Positions 16,535 through 25,743 of a stretch of DNA of 64,000 bases are shown here, piece by piece. The stretch spans positions 38,844 to 102,843 of the forward strand of contig JAFUJU010000009.1 of NCBI GenBank assembly GCA_017468055.1, written 5' to 3'. How positions within the stretch are numbered: position 1 is the stretch's first letter; every line of letters begins with the position of its first letter. The notes beneath the pieces are model-generated. The model did not search any database and had not been told where the DNA came from. It saw only the letters and a list, made by a program, of their open reading frames with translations. Source of the stretch: Elusimicrobiaceae bacterium. Lineage in GTDB: Bacteria > Elusimicrobiota > Elusimicrobia > Elusimicrobiales > Elusimicrobiaceae. A program made the translations under genes and the position numbers.

Positions 16535-17476
16535 ATGGAACCTGTTACTACCGGCGTGTCCATTGCTATGTGGATTGCGTTTTGGATTATTGTGCTAGCC
16601 GCTTTATTTGTTGATTTGGCCGTTATGAATAAGCACAAAGGCCACGTGTCTATCAAAGAAGCTGGTGTCATGGTGAGTGCGTGGATTTCTTTGGCTCTTT
16701 TGTTTGGGGCAGCTATTTGGTTGTTTGAAGGCCCGCGCCATGCCTTGGAGTTTTACACAGGCTATGTGTTGGAATATTCTCTCTCCATAGACAATATGTT
16801 TGTGTTTATCATGATTTTTGGTTATTTTGCCGTACCCAATGATCTGCAACCCAAAGTGCTTCTGTGGGGTATTTTGGGGGCGGTGGCCATGCGCTTTTTG
16901 TTTATCTTCGTCGGTGTACAGCTTATTTCTGCTTTCGCCTGGATGATTTACGTTTTCGGTGCGTTGCTGATTTTCACCGCTGTAAAAATGCTGTTGCAAA
17001 AAGAAGATGACAAATTTGACCCCAGTGAATCTTTTATCCTCAAAGTTTTCAAAAAAATTATGCCCATCAAAACCGACTATCACGGGGAAAACTTTTTCGT
17101 TAAAGAAAATGCCAAATGGTTTGCCACTCCCTTATTTGCCGCACTTTTGGTCATTGAAATGTCAGACGTTATCTTTGCCATAGACTCTATTCCGGCTATT
17201 TTGGGCATTACGCAAGATACGTTCTTGGTTTATTCTTCCAATATTTTTGCCATTATCGGTTTGCGTTCTTTATATTTCTTGCTTTCCGGTATGGCAGGCA
17301 AATTCCCGTATCTAAAATACGGTATTTCCGTCATTTTATTCTTTGTGGGTGTAAAAATGATTGTTTCCCACTTTGTAAAAATTCCCGTTCCCGCTTCTTT
17401 GGGCATTATCGTGTTCATTTTGGCGCTGTCCATGTTAGCCAGCAAATTCTTTCCGCCGAAAGAGACTGCAAATTAA
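16535..17476 (+). CDS. TerC/Alx family integral membrane protein
   Basis: 313 residues from ATG at 16535 (AGGAG at 16523-16527). An upstream in-frame start at 16466 lies within repeat sequence and lacks a ribosome-binding site. There are about nine hydrophobic helices. TerC signatures include EYSLSIDNMFVFIMIF and VIEMSDVIFAIDSIPAILGIT, whose buried acidic residues are thought to bind metal in the Alx/MntP-like manganese exporters. The protein probably moves a divalent metal such as Mn2+ out of the cell or helps load metals into exported proteins. I looked for a yybP-ykoY riboswitch upstream and did not see one. Confidence 0.9.
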   Translation: MEPVTTGVSIAMWIAFWIIVLAALFVDLAVMNKHKGHVSIKEAGVMVSAWISLALLFGAAIWLFEGPRHALEFYTGYVLEYSLSIDNMFVFIMIFGYFAVPNDLQPKVLLWGILGAVAMRFLFIFVGVQLISAFAWMIYVFGALLIFTAVKMLLQKEDDKFDPSESFILKVFKKIMPIKTDYHGENFFVKENAKWFATPLFAALLVIEMSDVIFAIDSIPAILGITQDTFLVYSSNIFAIIGLRSLYFLLSGMAGKFPYLKYGISVILFFVGVKMIVSHFVKIPVPASLGIIVFILALSMLASKFFPPKETAN

Positions 17477-17506
17477 TTGGACAAATGCGGTAATATTTAC
17501 TAGAAT
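17477..17506 (+). promoter_or_regulatory. Promoter of rpmB
   Basis: TTGGAC (17477-17482), an 18-bp spacer and TAGAAT (17501-17506). The predicted leader is about 33 nt and ends in a GGAAGG-type ribosome-binding site. Confidence 0.55.
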
Positions 17507-17545
17507 ATAAAGACCGAATTTAACTTATATACAAGGAAGGACTTT

Positions 17546-17740
17546 ATGGCGTATAAATGTGCAATCTGTGGCAAAGGCCCCGTCTCTGGCGGTTCTTACA
17601 GCCACTCTAACCTCAGAACGAAACGCACCTTCAACCCCAACTTGCAAAAACAAAAAGTGGTGTTGGAAGGCAAAACGCAAACGGCCTACGTGTGCACCAA
17701 TTGCATCAAGAGCGGACTGGCCAAAAGACCGGCCAAATAA
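17546..17740 (+). CDS. rpmB: 50S ribosomal protein L28
   Basis: 64 residues, the normal length. The sequence has the L28 core (GPVSGGSYSHSNLRTKRTF) and the zinc-type cysteine pairs CAIC at the start and CTNC near the end. It is a component of the large ribosomal subunit. It has its own promoter and a strong terminator (17779-17810), so it is monocistronic. Confidence 0.97.
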   Translation: MAYKCAICGKGPVSGGSYSHSNLRTKRTFNPNLQKQKVVLEGKTQTAYVCTNCIKSGLAKRPAK

Positions 17741-17778
17741 GTCCGGTTTTGTGTTGTTGTTTGTTTTCTGATTTGTCA

Positions 17779-17810
17779 GCCCGCGCGGGAACTTCGGCGC
17801 GGGCTTTTTT
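17779..17810 (+). terminator. Intrinsic terminator of rpmB
   Basis: GCCCGCGC and GCGCGGGC around a 10-nt loop, followed by T6. Confidence 0.92.
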
Positions 17811-17846
17811 CTTTTGACGTACAAACCGGGGGTAGGTAGGACGTTT

Positions 17847-20204
17847 ATGAACAAATGGCTGATCAGTTTGGTATTGTTGCTCGGGCCGATGCTTTTAACG
17901 GCACAAGATATTACCGAAGAGGTAGACTCTTACGGGCCGTGGATGATTTGTGATGTAGCAGTGGACGGACTTAAAAATATAAGCAAACGCACCGTTACCA
18001 AAGCATCTCACTCTAAAAAGGGAGAACTCTACGAAAGATACACCGTCAATGAAGATATTTTAGATATCTCTTCTTTGGGCAATTTTGACAGTGTGCAGGT
18101 GGATATTTCCCGCAGTAAAGGCACCCGCCAGGACGAATTGGGCCAAGCCTATCCTTGCCATCGCATCACCTACATTGTAGAAGAAAAACCCATCTTTGAC
18201 CGCATTACCTATCAGGGCCGCAAGAAACTGGGCAAAAGTGCCATTACGGGCGCGATGACCTTAAAGTTAAAAGACCCTTTTAACGAAGGTAAACTCATGG
18301 GCGATATGGAGCGCATCAAAGCCAAATACGCCGAGAAAGGCTACATCAGCGCGCAAGTAAATTACGAGGTGATCCCTGACGAAAAAACTAATACCGTTAC
18401 CGTCAAACTTATCATAGACGAAGGACCACGCGTGCGCGTGGCAGCCCTGAACTTAAACGGCCTGTCCGACAGTGATGTTTTGCCCGCCAAAAAAATTATC
18501 AAAAAAGCCTCCAACCGTACCGGCAAAGTATTTAAACCGCAAAACTTACAACGGGACTGGGTCAAAATGACCTTGTACGGACGCAACGAAGGTTTTGCTG
18601 ATTTTAACTTAAGCGAACCGCAAATAGACATTAACCCCGAACAAACGGAAGTCTCCATTTCCTATGACGTAACCGAAGGGGAAAAGGTGGATTTCGGCAC
18701 AGTTACTTTCGCCGGAAACAATGTTTTCACTCCGCAGGAGCTGCAAGAGCATGTATATATGCGGGAAGGAAAACTTTATAATCAAAAAGATTTTGACGAT
18801 TCCGTCATTGCTATTCAACAACAATACGCCAACAAAGGTTATTTGCAAGTGCGCGTAGAACCGCAAAAAACCATTGAAAACGGCCGTCTGAATATCAATT
18901 ATGATATTTCGGAAGGAAACGTTTTTTACATTGACAATATAGACGTTACTGGTTACGAAAACACCAAAAAATATGTTTTTACGCGCGAAATCTCCATTAA
19001 ACCCGGCGATTTGTATGACTCTGCCAAAATCCAACGCAGCCAAACCAAGATCTTAAATTTAGGTTTTATCAATGATGTACAAATAGACATTCAGCCCACT
19101 GCTGACCCGCAAAAAGTGGACCTCGGGTTTAATGTAGTAGAAGGACGCCCCGGCATGTTCACCGCAGGCCTTGCGATGAGCTCCTTGGACGGCTTATACG
19201 GAGAAGTATCCATCAATCATATGAACCTTTTTGGCCGTGCCCAACGATTGTCTTTGCGTACTTTATTCGGGGAAGAAATTTTAGACTACACGGTCAGTTG
19301 GTCTACCCCGTGGATTTACGATAAACCCACCTCTCTGGGAATAGATTTATTTAATACACGCCGTTACCGCTCTTTTTCCGATGAAAACCAAGCCTATACC
19401 GAAAAACGCGTCGGTGGACGCGTCCGCGTAGGTCCGCGCTTTAATGATGATATTTATCAGTTAAGTTTCGGCTATTCGTTTGAAAATATTGATATCTATG
19501 ATATAGACGAACAGTTCACGGAACCCAATGCTCACCCCGGAGACGACAACTACCTGCCTGAAGGGGACCAATATATGTCCACCCTCAGTGCCGATTTTGC
19601 CATGGATACCCGCGATAATATTTGGGATCCGACCAGCGGCTGGCGCAACTCTTTAGGTCTTTCCTTAGCGGGCGGACCGATCGGCGGAGACTTGGACTTG
19701 TGGTATTTAAATGCCCGCTCTATTTTCAACCACACAGTACTCAATGTAGGCGGTAATTATCCGATTGTGTTTGTTTTATCTAACAAAATCGGCTCTGTAC
19801 GCGCTTACGGCCGCACTAAAGAAGTGCCCCCCTACGAAAAATTCTTTTTAGGTGGGGCCGACACCGTGCGCGGTTATGAACGCGCCGGAGAAGTGGGCCC
19901 TGAATACGGCGGCACCACGTATTACGTAATGAATGCCGAACTGCGCTTCCCACTGGCGCGTGAAGGCCGCCGCACCATGGCGCAATTTGCCCTGTTTGCA
20001 GACATCGGTAACTCTTGGAATGATTTTGACGATTTAGACTTTTCTTTCGGCCCTGATTGGAAACAATTTAAGGCCGGCGTAGGGGTGGGGCTGCGCTTCA
20101 CTACTCCGTCTTTGCCTATTCGCATAGACTGGGGCTACGGATTAAATCATAAAAACAATGAGGACCGTTCTCATTTTTACTTTAATATCTCAAACATGAT
20201 GTAG
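17847..20204 (+). CDS. bamA: Outer-membrane protein assembly factor BamA
   Basis: 785 residues from ATG at 17847, where the signal peptide starts (about 1-19, ending LLTAQ). The N-terminal half holds five POTRA repeats (about 30-415). The C-terminal half is the Omp85 barrel, with the GLYGEVSINHMNLFGRAQRL and FFLGGADTVRGYE signatures (the latter is the conserved VRGF/Y-type lid motif). It inserts beta-barrel proteins into the outer membrane. It is the first gene of an operon with ompH and the lipid A genes, a very common bacterial arrangement. The promoter must lie in the 36 bp after the rpmB terminator or further upstream; a TTGACG at 17814-17819 is the only hint. Confidence 0.96.
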   Translation: MNKWLISLVLLLGPMLLTAQDITEEVDSYGPWMICDVAVDGLKNISKRTVTKASHSKKGELYERYTVNEDILDISSLGNFDSVQVDISRSKGTRQDELGQAYPCHRITYIVEEKPIFDRITYQGRKKLGKSAITGAMTLKLKDPFNEGKLMGDMERIKAKYAEKGYISAQVNYEVIPDEKTNTVTVKLIIDEGPRVRVAALNLNGLSDSDVLPAKKIIKKASNRTGKVFKPQNLQRDWVKMTLYGRNEGFADFNLSEPQIDINPEQTEVSISYDVTEGEKVDFGTVTFAGNNVFTPQELQEHVYMREGKLYNQKDFDDSVIAIQQQYANKGYLQVRVEPQKTIENGRLNINYDISEGNVFYIDNIDVTGYENTKKYVFTREISIKPGDLYDSAKIQRSQTKILNLGFINDVQIDIQPTADPQKVDLGFNVVEGRPGMFTAGLAMSSLDGLYGEVSINHMNLFGRAQRLSLRTLFGEEILDYTVSWSTPWIYDKPTSLGIDLFNTRRYRSFSDENQAYTEKRVGGRVRVGPRFNDDIYQLSFGYSFENIDIYDIDEQFTEPNAHPGDDNYLPEGDQYMSTLSADFAMDTRDNIWDPTSGWRNSLGLSLAGGPIGGDLDLWYLNARSIFNHTVLNVGGNYPIVFVLSNKIGSVRAYGRTKEVPPYEKFFLGGADTVRGYERAGEVGPEYGGTTYYVMNAELRFPLAREGRRTMAQFALFADIGNSWNDFDDLDFSFGPDWKQFKAGVGVGLRFTTPSLPIRIDWGYGLNHKNNEDRSHFYFNISNMM

Positions 20205-20210
20205 GAAAAT

Positions 20211-21197
20211 ATGCGTAAACTGTTTTGGCTTTTATTTTTTAGCATGCTTACTGCACCGCTCCCCGCCCAAGAAACGGCGGCTGAGCTGACGCAGCAGGAG
20301 CTTTCCGTCATAGAAGCCATTAAAGCCAAAAACCGCCCTGCCCCCAGTACAGAATCGCTCCCTGCATCTGCGTCGGCCGCGCCCATGCAGGCGCCCCAAA
20401 CACAAAACGGGCAAACTGATCCTGCCGATATCCGGCTTTCCGACCAAGCCAAAGAACAGGCATGGAATGAGCAAAAACAGGAGCAAACCCCTCTTGCCGA
20501 AAATCAACCGCAAGAAGAGATTTTAGCCGAAGAAACGCAAGAGAATTTAGAGGAGCCCTCTTCAAAAAAATGCCTTACTGTGGCTTTTATAGATATAGAC
20601 ATCGCTTTTAACGAACACCCGCGCACGCAAGCCGTTAAGAAACAAATTGATGTTAAAATTAAATCTAAACAGCGTGAAGTAGAAAATGCCAAAGACATCA
20701 TCTCTGCTTTGGAAGCCGAAAACGCCCTTCTTACCCGTCAGTTGGCTGAGTTAAAGCCCTTTTATGAACGTATTGTGACCGACCAACCGTTACTTCCCAA
20801 AGTGCCGGAAGCGGCCGATACGTTATTACTAAACAATATTTTAAACCGCCTGATTTTTTCCGGCAGTGAAGTGCTTTCCACTAGCCCGCTCAACTCCCCT
20901 GCCCGTTTAGATGACGTGACGGAAAGAATCGGCGCCAATAAAAAAATCATTGCAGAACGCAGCTTTTTTATTGATAATTATAAGTATCAGACCCGTGAAG
21001 AAATTTTGAACTTGGAACAACAAGAAGTAAAAGCCATTTTGCAGGATATTTATCATGAAATCAAATCCTTTGCCAGAAAGCGCAACATAGGCGCTATCGT
21101 ACGCAAGGACGAAATTTTGTACGGACAACAGCCTGTGAACGTCACCAAAGATTTTGTAAGCAGGCTCAAAAAATCTAAAAAATACCGGAAAAAATAA
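20211..21197 (+). CDS. OmpH/Skp-like periplasmic chaperone with an extended N-terminus
   Basis: 328 residues, about twice the usual Skp size. After the signal peptide (about 1-19) comes a Pro/Gln/Glu-rich, probably disordered region to residue about 120. The OmpH-like part follows: VAFIDIDIAFNEHPRTQAVK, a long coiled coil, and FARKRNIGAIVRKDEILYG near the end. The coiled coil is interrupted by an insertion of about 70 residues (about 187-255). Skp holds unfolded outer-membrane proteins on their way to BamA, and the gene sits directly between bamA and lpxD as in many genomes. The linker and insertion are unusual and may be lineage-specific. Confidence 0.8.
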   Translation: MRKLFWLLFFSMLTAPLPAQETAAELTQQELSVIEAIKAKNRPAPSTESLPASASAAPMQAPQTQNGQTDPADIRLSDQAKEQAWNEQKQEQTPLAENQPQEEILAEETQENLEEPSSKKCLTVAFIDIDIAFNEHPRTQAVKKQIDVKIKSKQREVENAKDIISALEAENALLTRQLAELKPFYERIVTDQPLLPKVPEAADTLLLNNILNRLIFSGSEVLSTSPLNSPARLDDVTERIGANKKIIAERSFFIDNYKYQTREEILNLEQQEVKAILQDIYHEIKSFARKRNIGAIVRKDEILYGQQPVNVTKDFVSRLKKSKKYRKK

Positions 21198-21209
21198 CCG
21201 GAGGTACCC

Positions 21210-22235
21210 ATGAAGCTAACATTGAAAGACGTAGCCAAAATTACCGGCGCAGAATTAGTCGGAGACGAAAATTTTACCATTCAACATATTTGCGATTTGA
21301 CCGCCCCCCAACCGGATGGTATTTGTTATTTAGTCAGTATTGAAAAAGTGGCCGTTCCTCCCAATTTTGTAACCGGAGCCATCATCTTGCCCGAAGCCGC
21401 CAAAGGCTTGCCGATTCCCTTAAAAACCAACTTTTTATTTGCTAAAAATCCGGAATGGGCTTTTAATTTATTGGTCCAATATTGGGATGCCCAAACCCCC
21501 AAACATACCCCGGGCATTCATCCCACCGCCGTTATTAGTCCTTCGGCCAAATTGGGAGACAATGTATCCGTAGGGGCTTACAGTGTGATTGAAGATGACG
21601 TAGTCATCGCAGACAACACCGTCATTTTCCCTCAGGTGTATATAGGGAAACGCACCCAGATAGGGGCCAATTGTATTTTATATCCGCAAGTAGTCGTGCG
21701 GGAAGATTGTATCTTAAAAAACCATGTCATCTTACAGCCGGGGGCTAAAATCGGTAATGACGGATTTGGATTTATGTTTCATGAGGGCCGCCATCACAAG
21801 GTCCCCCAAATTGGCAATGTTATTATTGAAGACGATGTAGAAATTCAGGCCAACAGCTGTGTGGACCGCGCCAAATTGGCCCATACCGTTGTGGGGGCCA
21901 ACACAAAGATAGACAACTTGGTCCAAATTGCGCATAATGTAAAGGTAGGACAAAGCTGTATCATGTGTTCACAAGTAGGCGTTGCCGGTACGACTACCAT
22001 CGGCAACGGTGTTGTTGCGGCCGGACAGGTGGGTATCATCGGCCACTTAAAAATCGGCAATGGGGTGCAAATTGCCGCCCAATCCGGTGTTACCGGTAAT
22101 ATTGCTGACGGTCAGGCTTACTTCGGCACACCGGCCCGCCCGATGAAAGATACACTTAAGATTTTGGCAGTACAAAATAAATTGCCCGAAATTTACAAAG
22201 ATTTAAAGTTGATTAAAAAAGCGGTGGAAAAATAA
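21210..22235 (+). CDS. lpxD: UDP-3-O-acylglucosamine N-acyltransferase
   Basis: 341 residues with the LpxD layout: an N-terminal uridine-binding domain (about 1-100), then a left-handed beta-helix of hexapeptide repeats, then a short helical tail. The catalytic histidine lies in NLVQIAHNV. It adds the N-linked hydroxyacyl chain in the third step of lipid A synthesis. It starts 12 bp after the chaperone gene and ends 1 bp before lpxC. Confidence 0.97.
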   Translation: MKLTLKDVAKITGAELVGDENFTIQHICDLTAPQPDGICYLVSIEKVAVPPNFVTGAIILPEAAKGLPIPLKTNFLFAKNPEWAFNLLVQYWDAQTPKHTPGIHPTAVISPSAKLGDNVSVGAYSVIEDDVVIADNTVIFPQVYIGKRTQIGANCILYPQVVVREDCILKNHVILQPGAKIGNDGFGFMFHEGRHHKVPQIGNVIIEDDVEIQANSCVDRAKLAHTVVGANTKIDNLVQIAHNVKVGQSCIMCSQVGVAGTTTIGNGVVAAGQVGIIGHLKIGNGVQIAAQSGVTGNIADGQAYFGTPARPMKDTLKILAVQNKLPEIYKDLKLIKKAVEK

Positions 22236-22236
22236 T

Positions 22237-23061
22237 ATGAGAAAAACAATTGTTGCTCCTGTCAGTGTAAAAGGAATCGGTTTACATACGGGCGCTCCGT
22301 CTGTAATGACCTTTAAACCAGCCGAAAACGGGATTCATTTTGTTCGCGTGGACATTGCCGGATCGGAGCCGATTAAGGCAGACTTGCATCATGTGGGCTC
22401 CACCATGCGTGGTACCAATCTCAAAAATACCACCGCCGAAGTTTGGACGGTAGAACACGTGCTTTCCACCCTCAGCGCCCTCGGCATTACAGATATACTG
22501 GTGGAAATGGACGGCCCCGAGCCGCCCATTACGGACGGTTCTGCCTTGGTGTATGCCCAGCACTTGCAACAGGCCGGCTTTCGGGAACTGGATACAGATT
22601 TACCCCAACTGGTACTGAAGCAACCCGTTACCTATTCTTACGGTCCCATTTCTTACAGTGCCGAGCCGGCCGATGAATTAACGGTTACTTTTATCTATGA
22701 ACACAAACACCCCTTAGTGGGAAAACAAGAATATACCGTGGCATTAAATACGGAAAATTATTTGCAGCAAATTGCCGCCGCCCGCACCTTTGGTTTTGAA
22801 GAAGAGTTGGCTTTCTTAAAAGCCCACGGCCTTGCTAAAGGCGGCAGCTTGGAAAATGCTATCGTCATCGGAAAAGAGAAATATTTAAATGAGCTTCGTT
22901 ATGCAGATGAATTGGTCCGCCATAAAATATTAGATTTAGTAGGTGATTTTAGCCTTATCGGCAAAAAATTACCGCCTTTAAAAATCACTTGCCGTATGGG
23001 GGGGCACAAACATAATGTGCTATTCGGGCGGTTGTTGTTGGCAAACTCGGAGGAAAAATGA
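22237..23061 (+). CDS. lpxC: UDP-3-O-acyl-N-acetylglucosamine deacetylase
   Basis: 274 residues, slightly shorter than the E. coli enzyme. The zinc ligands are His74 (VEHVLSTL), His229 and Asp233 (RHKILDLVGD), and the catalytic His257 is in GGHKHN. It performs the first committed, zinc-dependent step of lipid A synthesis. Its stop overlaps the fabZ start by four bases (ATGA). Some lineages carry an LpxC-FabZ fusion; here the two are separate but coupled. Confidence 0.97.
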   Translation: MRKTIVAPVSVKGIGLHTGAPSVMTFKPAENGIHFVRVDIAGSEPIKADLHHVGSTMRGTNLKNTTAEVWTVEHVLSTLSALGITDILVEMDGPEPPITDGSALVYAQHLQQAGFRELDTDLPQLVLKQPVTYSYGPISYSAEPADELTVTFIYEHKHPLVGKQEYTVALNTENYLQQIAAARTFGFEEELAFLKAHGLAKGGSLENAIVIGKEKYLNELRYADELVRHKILDLVGDFSLIGKKLPPLKITCRMGGHKHNVLFGRLLLANSEEK

Positions 23062-23552
23062 GTAATTTGAAAAAAAACTCTTTATTACCGCTGCTGTCTA
23101 TGCCGGTAATAAGAGTAATGGATGTTGAAGAAATCAAAAAGAATATTCCACATAGAGAACCCTTTCTTTTTGTCAATGAAATTCGTATATTAGAAGAAGG
23201 AAAAAGCTGTATCGGAATTTATAAAATCACAGGGGAAGAAGGATTTTTTAAGGGGCATTTTCCGCAAAAGCCGATTATGCCCGGGGTACTGGTGCTGGAA
23301 AGTATTGCCCAAGCCTTTGGCGGAGCCATGATGTCTTACGTCAATACAACAGGCAAGGGTATTCCTTTGTTTTTAGGCATAGAAAACGCCAAATTCAGAG
23401 GAATGGTAGCACCGGGAGACACTTTGCAAATGCCCATACAGGTGATTCGCCTTGGCAAGCTTTCACGCATTTGCGCGCAAGCGTACGTCAACGGTAATCT
23501 CTGTGCAGAGGCAAACCTGATGTTTATCTTAGGAGAAAACCTACATGTCTGA
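23058..23552 (+). CDS. fabZ: 3-hydroxyacyl-ACP dehydratase FabZ
   Basis: 164 residues with the hot-dog fold signature KGHFPQKPIMPGVLVLESIAQ split around catalytic His67 and Glu81. It dehydrates 3-hydroxyacyl-ACP and competes with LpxA/LpxD for that substrate, which explains its place in the operon. The listed start overlaps lpxC by four bases and gives an N-terminal extension of about 20 residues. An internal Met21 (23118) would give the usual length, but the ATGA coupling favours the first start. Confidence 0.94.
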   Translation: MSNLKKNSLLPLLSMPVIRVMDVEEIKKNIPHREPFLFVNEIRILEEGKSCIGIYKITGEEGFFKGHFPQKPIMPGVLVLESIAQAFGGAMMSYVNTTGKGIPLFLGIENAKFRGMVAPGDTLQMPIQVIRLGKLSRICAQAYVNGNLCAEANLMFILGENLHV

Positions 23553-24354
23553 CAACCTCATTCATCCCACCGCTATCATAGACCCTAGCGCGAAGATTGA
23601 TCCTTCCACGGTAATAGGTCCGTATACTGTTATTGGGCCGAAAGTTACTATCGGAAAGAACAACCGCATCGGGCCTTTCTGTATCATTGAGAATACAGTT
23701 ATGGGCGACGGGAATGAAATTATTGCTCACGCTTCTATCGGCGTGAAACCGCAAGATTTGTCTTATGACGACTCTTTGCAAAGCATGGTAGAAATGGGAA
23801 ACGGAAATAAAATCCGTGAATGTGTCACCATTCACCGTTCTACCAAAAACGATGTTCCCACCCGCATTGGAAACAACTGTCTGTTGATGGCCAATGCTCA
23901 CGTGGCACATGACTGCCAATTGGGCAGCGGTATCATCTTGGGCAACTGCACCGGTATTGCCGGACACGTGCAAATTGCAGACCGTGCCATTACTTCCGGC
24001 ATGGTCGGTGTGCACCAGTTCGTTCGTATCGGCCGTTTAGCCATGCTCTCCGGTGGTGCCATGGCGCCGCTGGATATCCCCCCTTATTGTACAGCGCAAG
24101 GGGAACGCGCACGTCTGGTCGGTCTAAACGTAGTGGGCATGCGCCGTGCGGGCATGAGCCGTGATGAAATCATGGCCGTTAAACGTGCTTTTAAAGTACT
24201 GTTCCGCTCCAAAATGCTGCTCAAAGATGCTATTGAACAATTGGAAAAAGAAAATCCGATTGCGCCCGTGCAGGAAATGTTGGATTTCTGCAAAAATACG
24301 GGACGTGGCGTTACCGCAGCCAAACGTAAAATTAACGAATCTGATGAAGACTAA
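23545..24354 (+). CDS. lpxA: UDP-N-acetylglucosamine O-acyltransferase
   Basis: 269 residues: hexapeptide-repeat beta-helix followed by a helical C-terminus (about 190-269), as in LpxA. The catalytic His122 is in NAHVAHDC, and GMVGVHQFVRIGRLAMLSGG is typical of the family. It starts lipid A synthesis by O-acylating UDP-GlcNAc. It overlaps fabZ by 8 bp and lpxI by 11 bp. Confidence 0.97.
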   Translation: MSDNLIHPTAIIDPSAKIDPSTVIGPYTVIGPKVTIGKNNRIGPFCIIENTVMGDGNEIIAHASIGVKPQDLSYDDSLQSMVEMGNGNKIRECVTIHRSTKNDVPTRIGNNCLLMANAHVAHDCQLGSGIILGNCTGIAGHVQIADRAITSGMVGVHQFVRIGRLAMLSGGAMAPLDIPPYCTAQGERARLVGLNVVGMRRAGMSRDEIMAVKRAFKVLFRSKMLLKDAIEQLEKENPIAPVQEMLDFCKNTGRGVTAAKRKINESDED

Positions 24355-25171
24355 CAAACTGGGCATCATTGCCGGCGAAGGCAAGATGCCCGTTTATATC
24401 GCCCGCGAGGCAACGGAAAAAGGAATAGAGGTTTTCGTTGCCGGCGTAAAAGCAAACGCCTTGGAAGAAGATTTTCGGGGCGTGGCGGCTGTGTATAAAG
24501 AAATGCGCCTCGGCCAAATGGGGGCGGCCATGAAGTTCTTTAAAGAACATCAGGTCAGCCAAGTTGTCATGGCCGGACGGGTACAACATTCATCTATATT
24601 CAAAAATTTAATGCCGGATTTGCGCGGGGCCAAATTTTTGGCCTCGCTCAAATCTATGCAAACCAGTTATCTCTTATCTAAAGTAATTGAAGAGTTTAAA
24701 AAAGAGGGACTGGAGTTTGTTAATTCTGCCCTGTATTTAGAGCATTTCATGCCTAAAAAAGGAATCCTTTCCCAACGTAAACCCACTCAAGAAGAGCAAA
24801 ATACCATAGCCTATGGTTACAAAATTGCCAAAGGGATTGCGGATCTGGATATTGGGCTTACCTGCGTAGTCAGCCAAAGTGCCGTGATTGCCGTAGAAGG
24901 CATGGAAGGTACGGACAACTGCATTCGCCGCGCCGGAGAACTGTACCAAAATTCTAAAGAAAAAGACAGCAGTGTAGCTGTCGTTAAAGTGGCGCGCTCC
25001 GGGCAGGATATACGCTTTGATTTGCCCGTCGTCGGTAAAGGAACGGTGGAAACCGTTGTTCAAGCCGGCTTTCACGTACTCGCTTTTGAAGCGGAAAAAA
25101 CATTAGTGCTTGATTTGGAAGAAGTCATTGCTCTGGCAGACAAACACCATCTGTGCTTAATGGCTATTTAA
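24344..25171 (+). CDS. lpxI: UDP-2,3-diacylglucosamine pyrophosphatase LpxI
   Basis: 275 residues from ATG at 24344. A longer frame open from 24161 lies within lpxA in another phase and is not homologous, so I reject it. The sequence has the LpxI (DUF1009) pattern: LGIIAGEGKMPVYIAREA at the N-terminus, then VSQSAVIAVEGMEGTD and KVARSGQDIRFDLPVVG. It cleaves UDP-diacylglucosamine to lipid X, the role played by LpxH in E. coli. It is the last gene of the operon. There is no terminator: its 3' end overlaps pilin gene 2 on the other strand by 8 bp. Confidence 0.95.
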   Translation: MKTNKLGIIAGEGKMPVYIAREATEKGIEVFVAGVKANALEEDFRGVAAVYKEMRLGQMGAAMKFFKEHQVSQVVMAGRVQHSSIFKNLMPDLRGAKFLASLKSMQTSYLLSKVIEEFKKEGLEFVNSALYLEHFMPKKGILSQRKPTQEEQNTIAYGYKIAKGIADLDIGLTCVVSQSAVIAVEGMEGTDNCIRRAGELYQNSKEKDSSVAVVKVARSGQDIRFDLPVVGKGTVETVVQAGFHVLAFEAEKTLVLDLEEVIALADKHHLCLMAI

Positions 25172-25670
25172 GTTTATATTCGTAACAAGCTCCAATCACA
25201 CACCCGCCGTTTGTTCTTTTATTTGTTCCGCCTAAACTCAAGCATAACTTTTCAGCCCGTTTATTACCTTGTTTGGCTTGGCAAGTCCAACCTTGATAGT
25301 AATCAATGGCTCCAACATCAAACCCCATTACTAAACTATTGCTGGAATCCTTATTTCTGATAATCAAATAGCCATAAAGATCCCCTGCATTGTCCAGCTG
25401 CAATCCGCTGGATAAACGAACATGATTTTTGTCTCCCGAAGAATAATCTCCCGGAATAGTAATATCCAACTCTGACAAATCATCGGAATAGACACCATTA
25501 GCCATATAGTAGCGCTCTTGTGCATCTTTTACCGCACGGCCAACAACCATCGCTTCCGTCATCCGGGCTTTATCTACTGCCGTAGTATATTGCGGCAAAG
25601 CCACTGCGGAAAGTATGCCAATAATTAACACTACTACCAACAGTTCAATAAGCGTAAAACCTTTTTTCAT
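25164..25670 (-). CDS. Type IV pilin-like protein (pilin gene 2)
   Basis: 168 residues with the same MKKG leader and the [14 protein letters not shown] transmembrane helix as pilin gene 1. The middle has the shared YYMANGVYSDD segment. The C-terminal region contains cysteines (TCQAK, LCLSL, GCVIGACY) that could form disulfide loops. It has its own promoter (25744-25771) and a leader almost identical to copies 1 and 3. The stop lies inside the end of lpxI, so the two transcripts converge without a terminator between them. At DNA level its N-terminal codons differ from copy 1 at many third positions, so this is not a very recent duplicate. Confidence 0.9.
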   Translation of the reverse strand: MKKGFTLIELLVVVLIIGILSAVALPQYTTAVDKARMTEAMVVGRAVKDAQERYYMANGVYSDDLSELDITIPGDYSSGDKNHVRLSSGLQLDNAGDLYGYLIIRNKDSSNSLVMGFDVGAIDYYQGWTCQAKQGNKRAEKLCLSLGGTNKRTNGGCVIGACYEYKLK

Positions 25671-25743
25671 TTTTCTCTCCTTTTAAACGGCTTTAAGACC
25701 CGCCGAACGACACTTAAAATTCGGGGCTGAGTGCAACGCTGAA

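Noticed and set aside
24161..24343. Longer N-terminus for lpxI
   Set aside because: It would lie in another frame inside lpxA and has no similarity to LpxI; the ATG at 24344 gives the normal protein.
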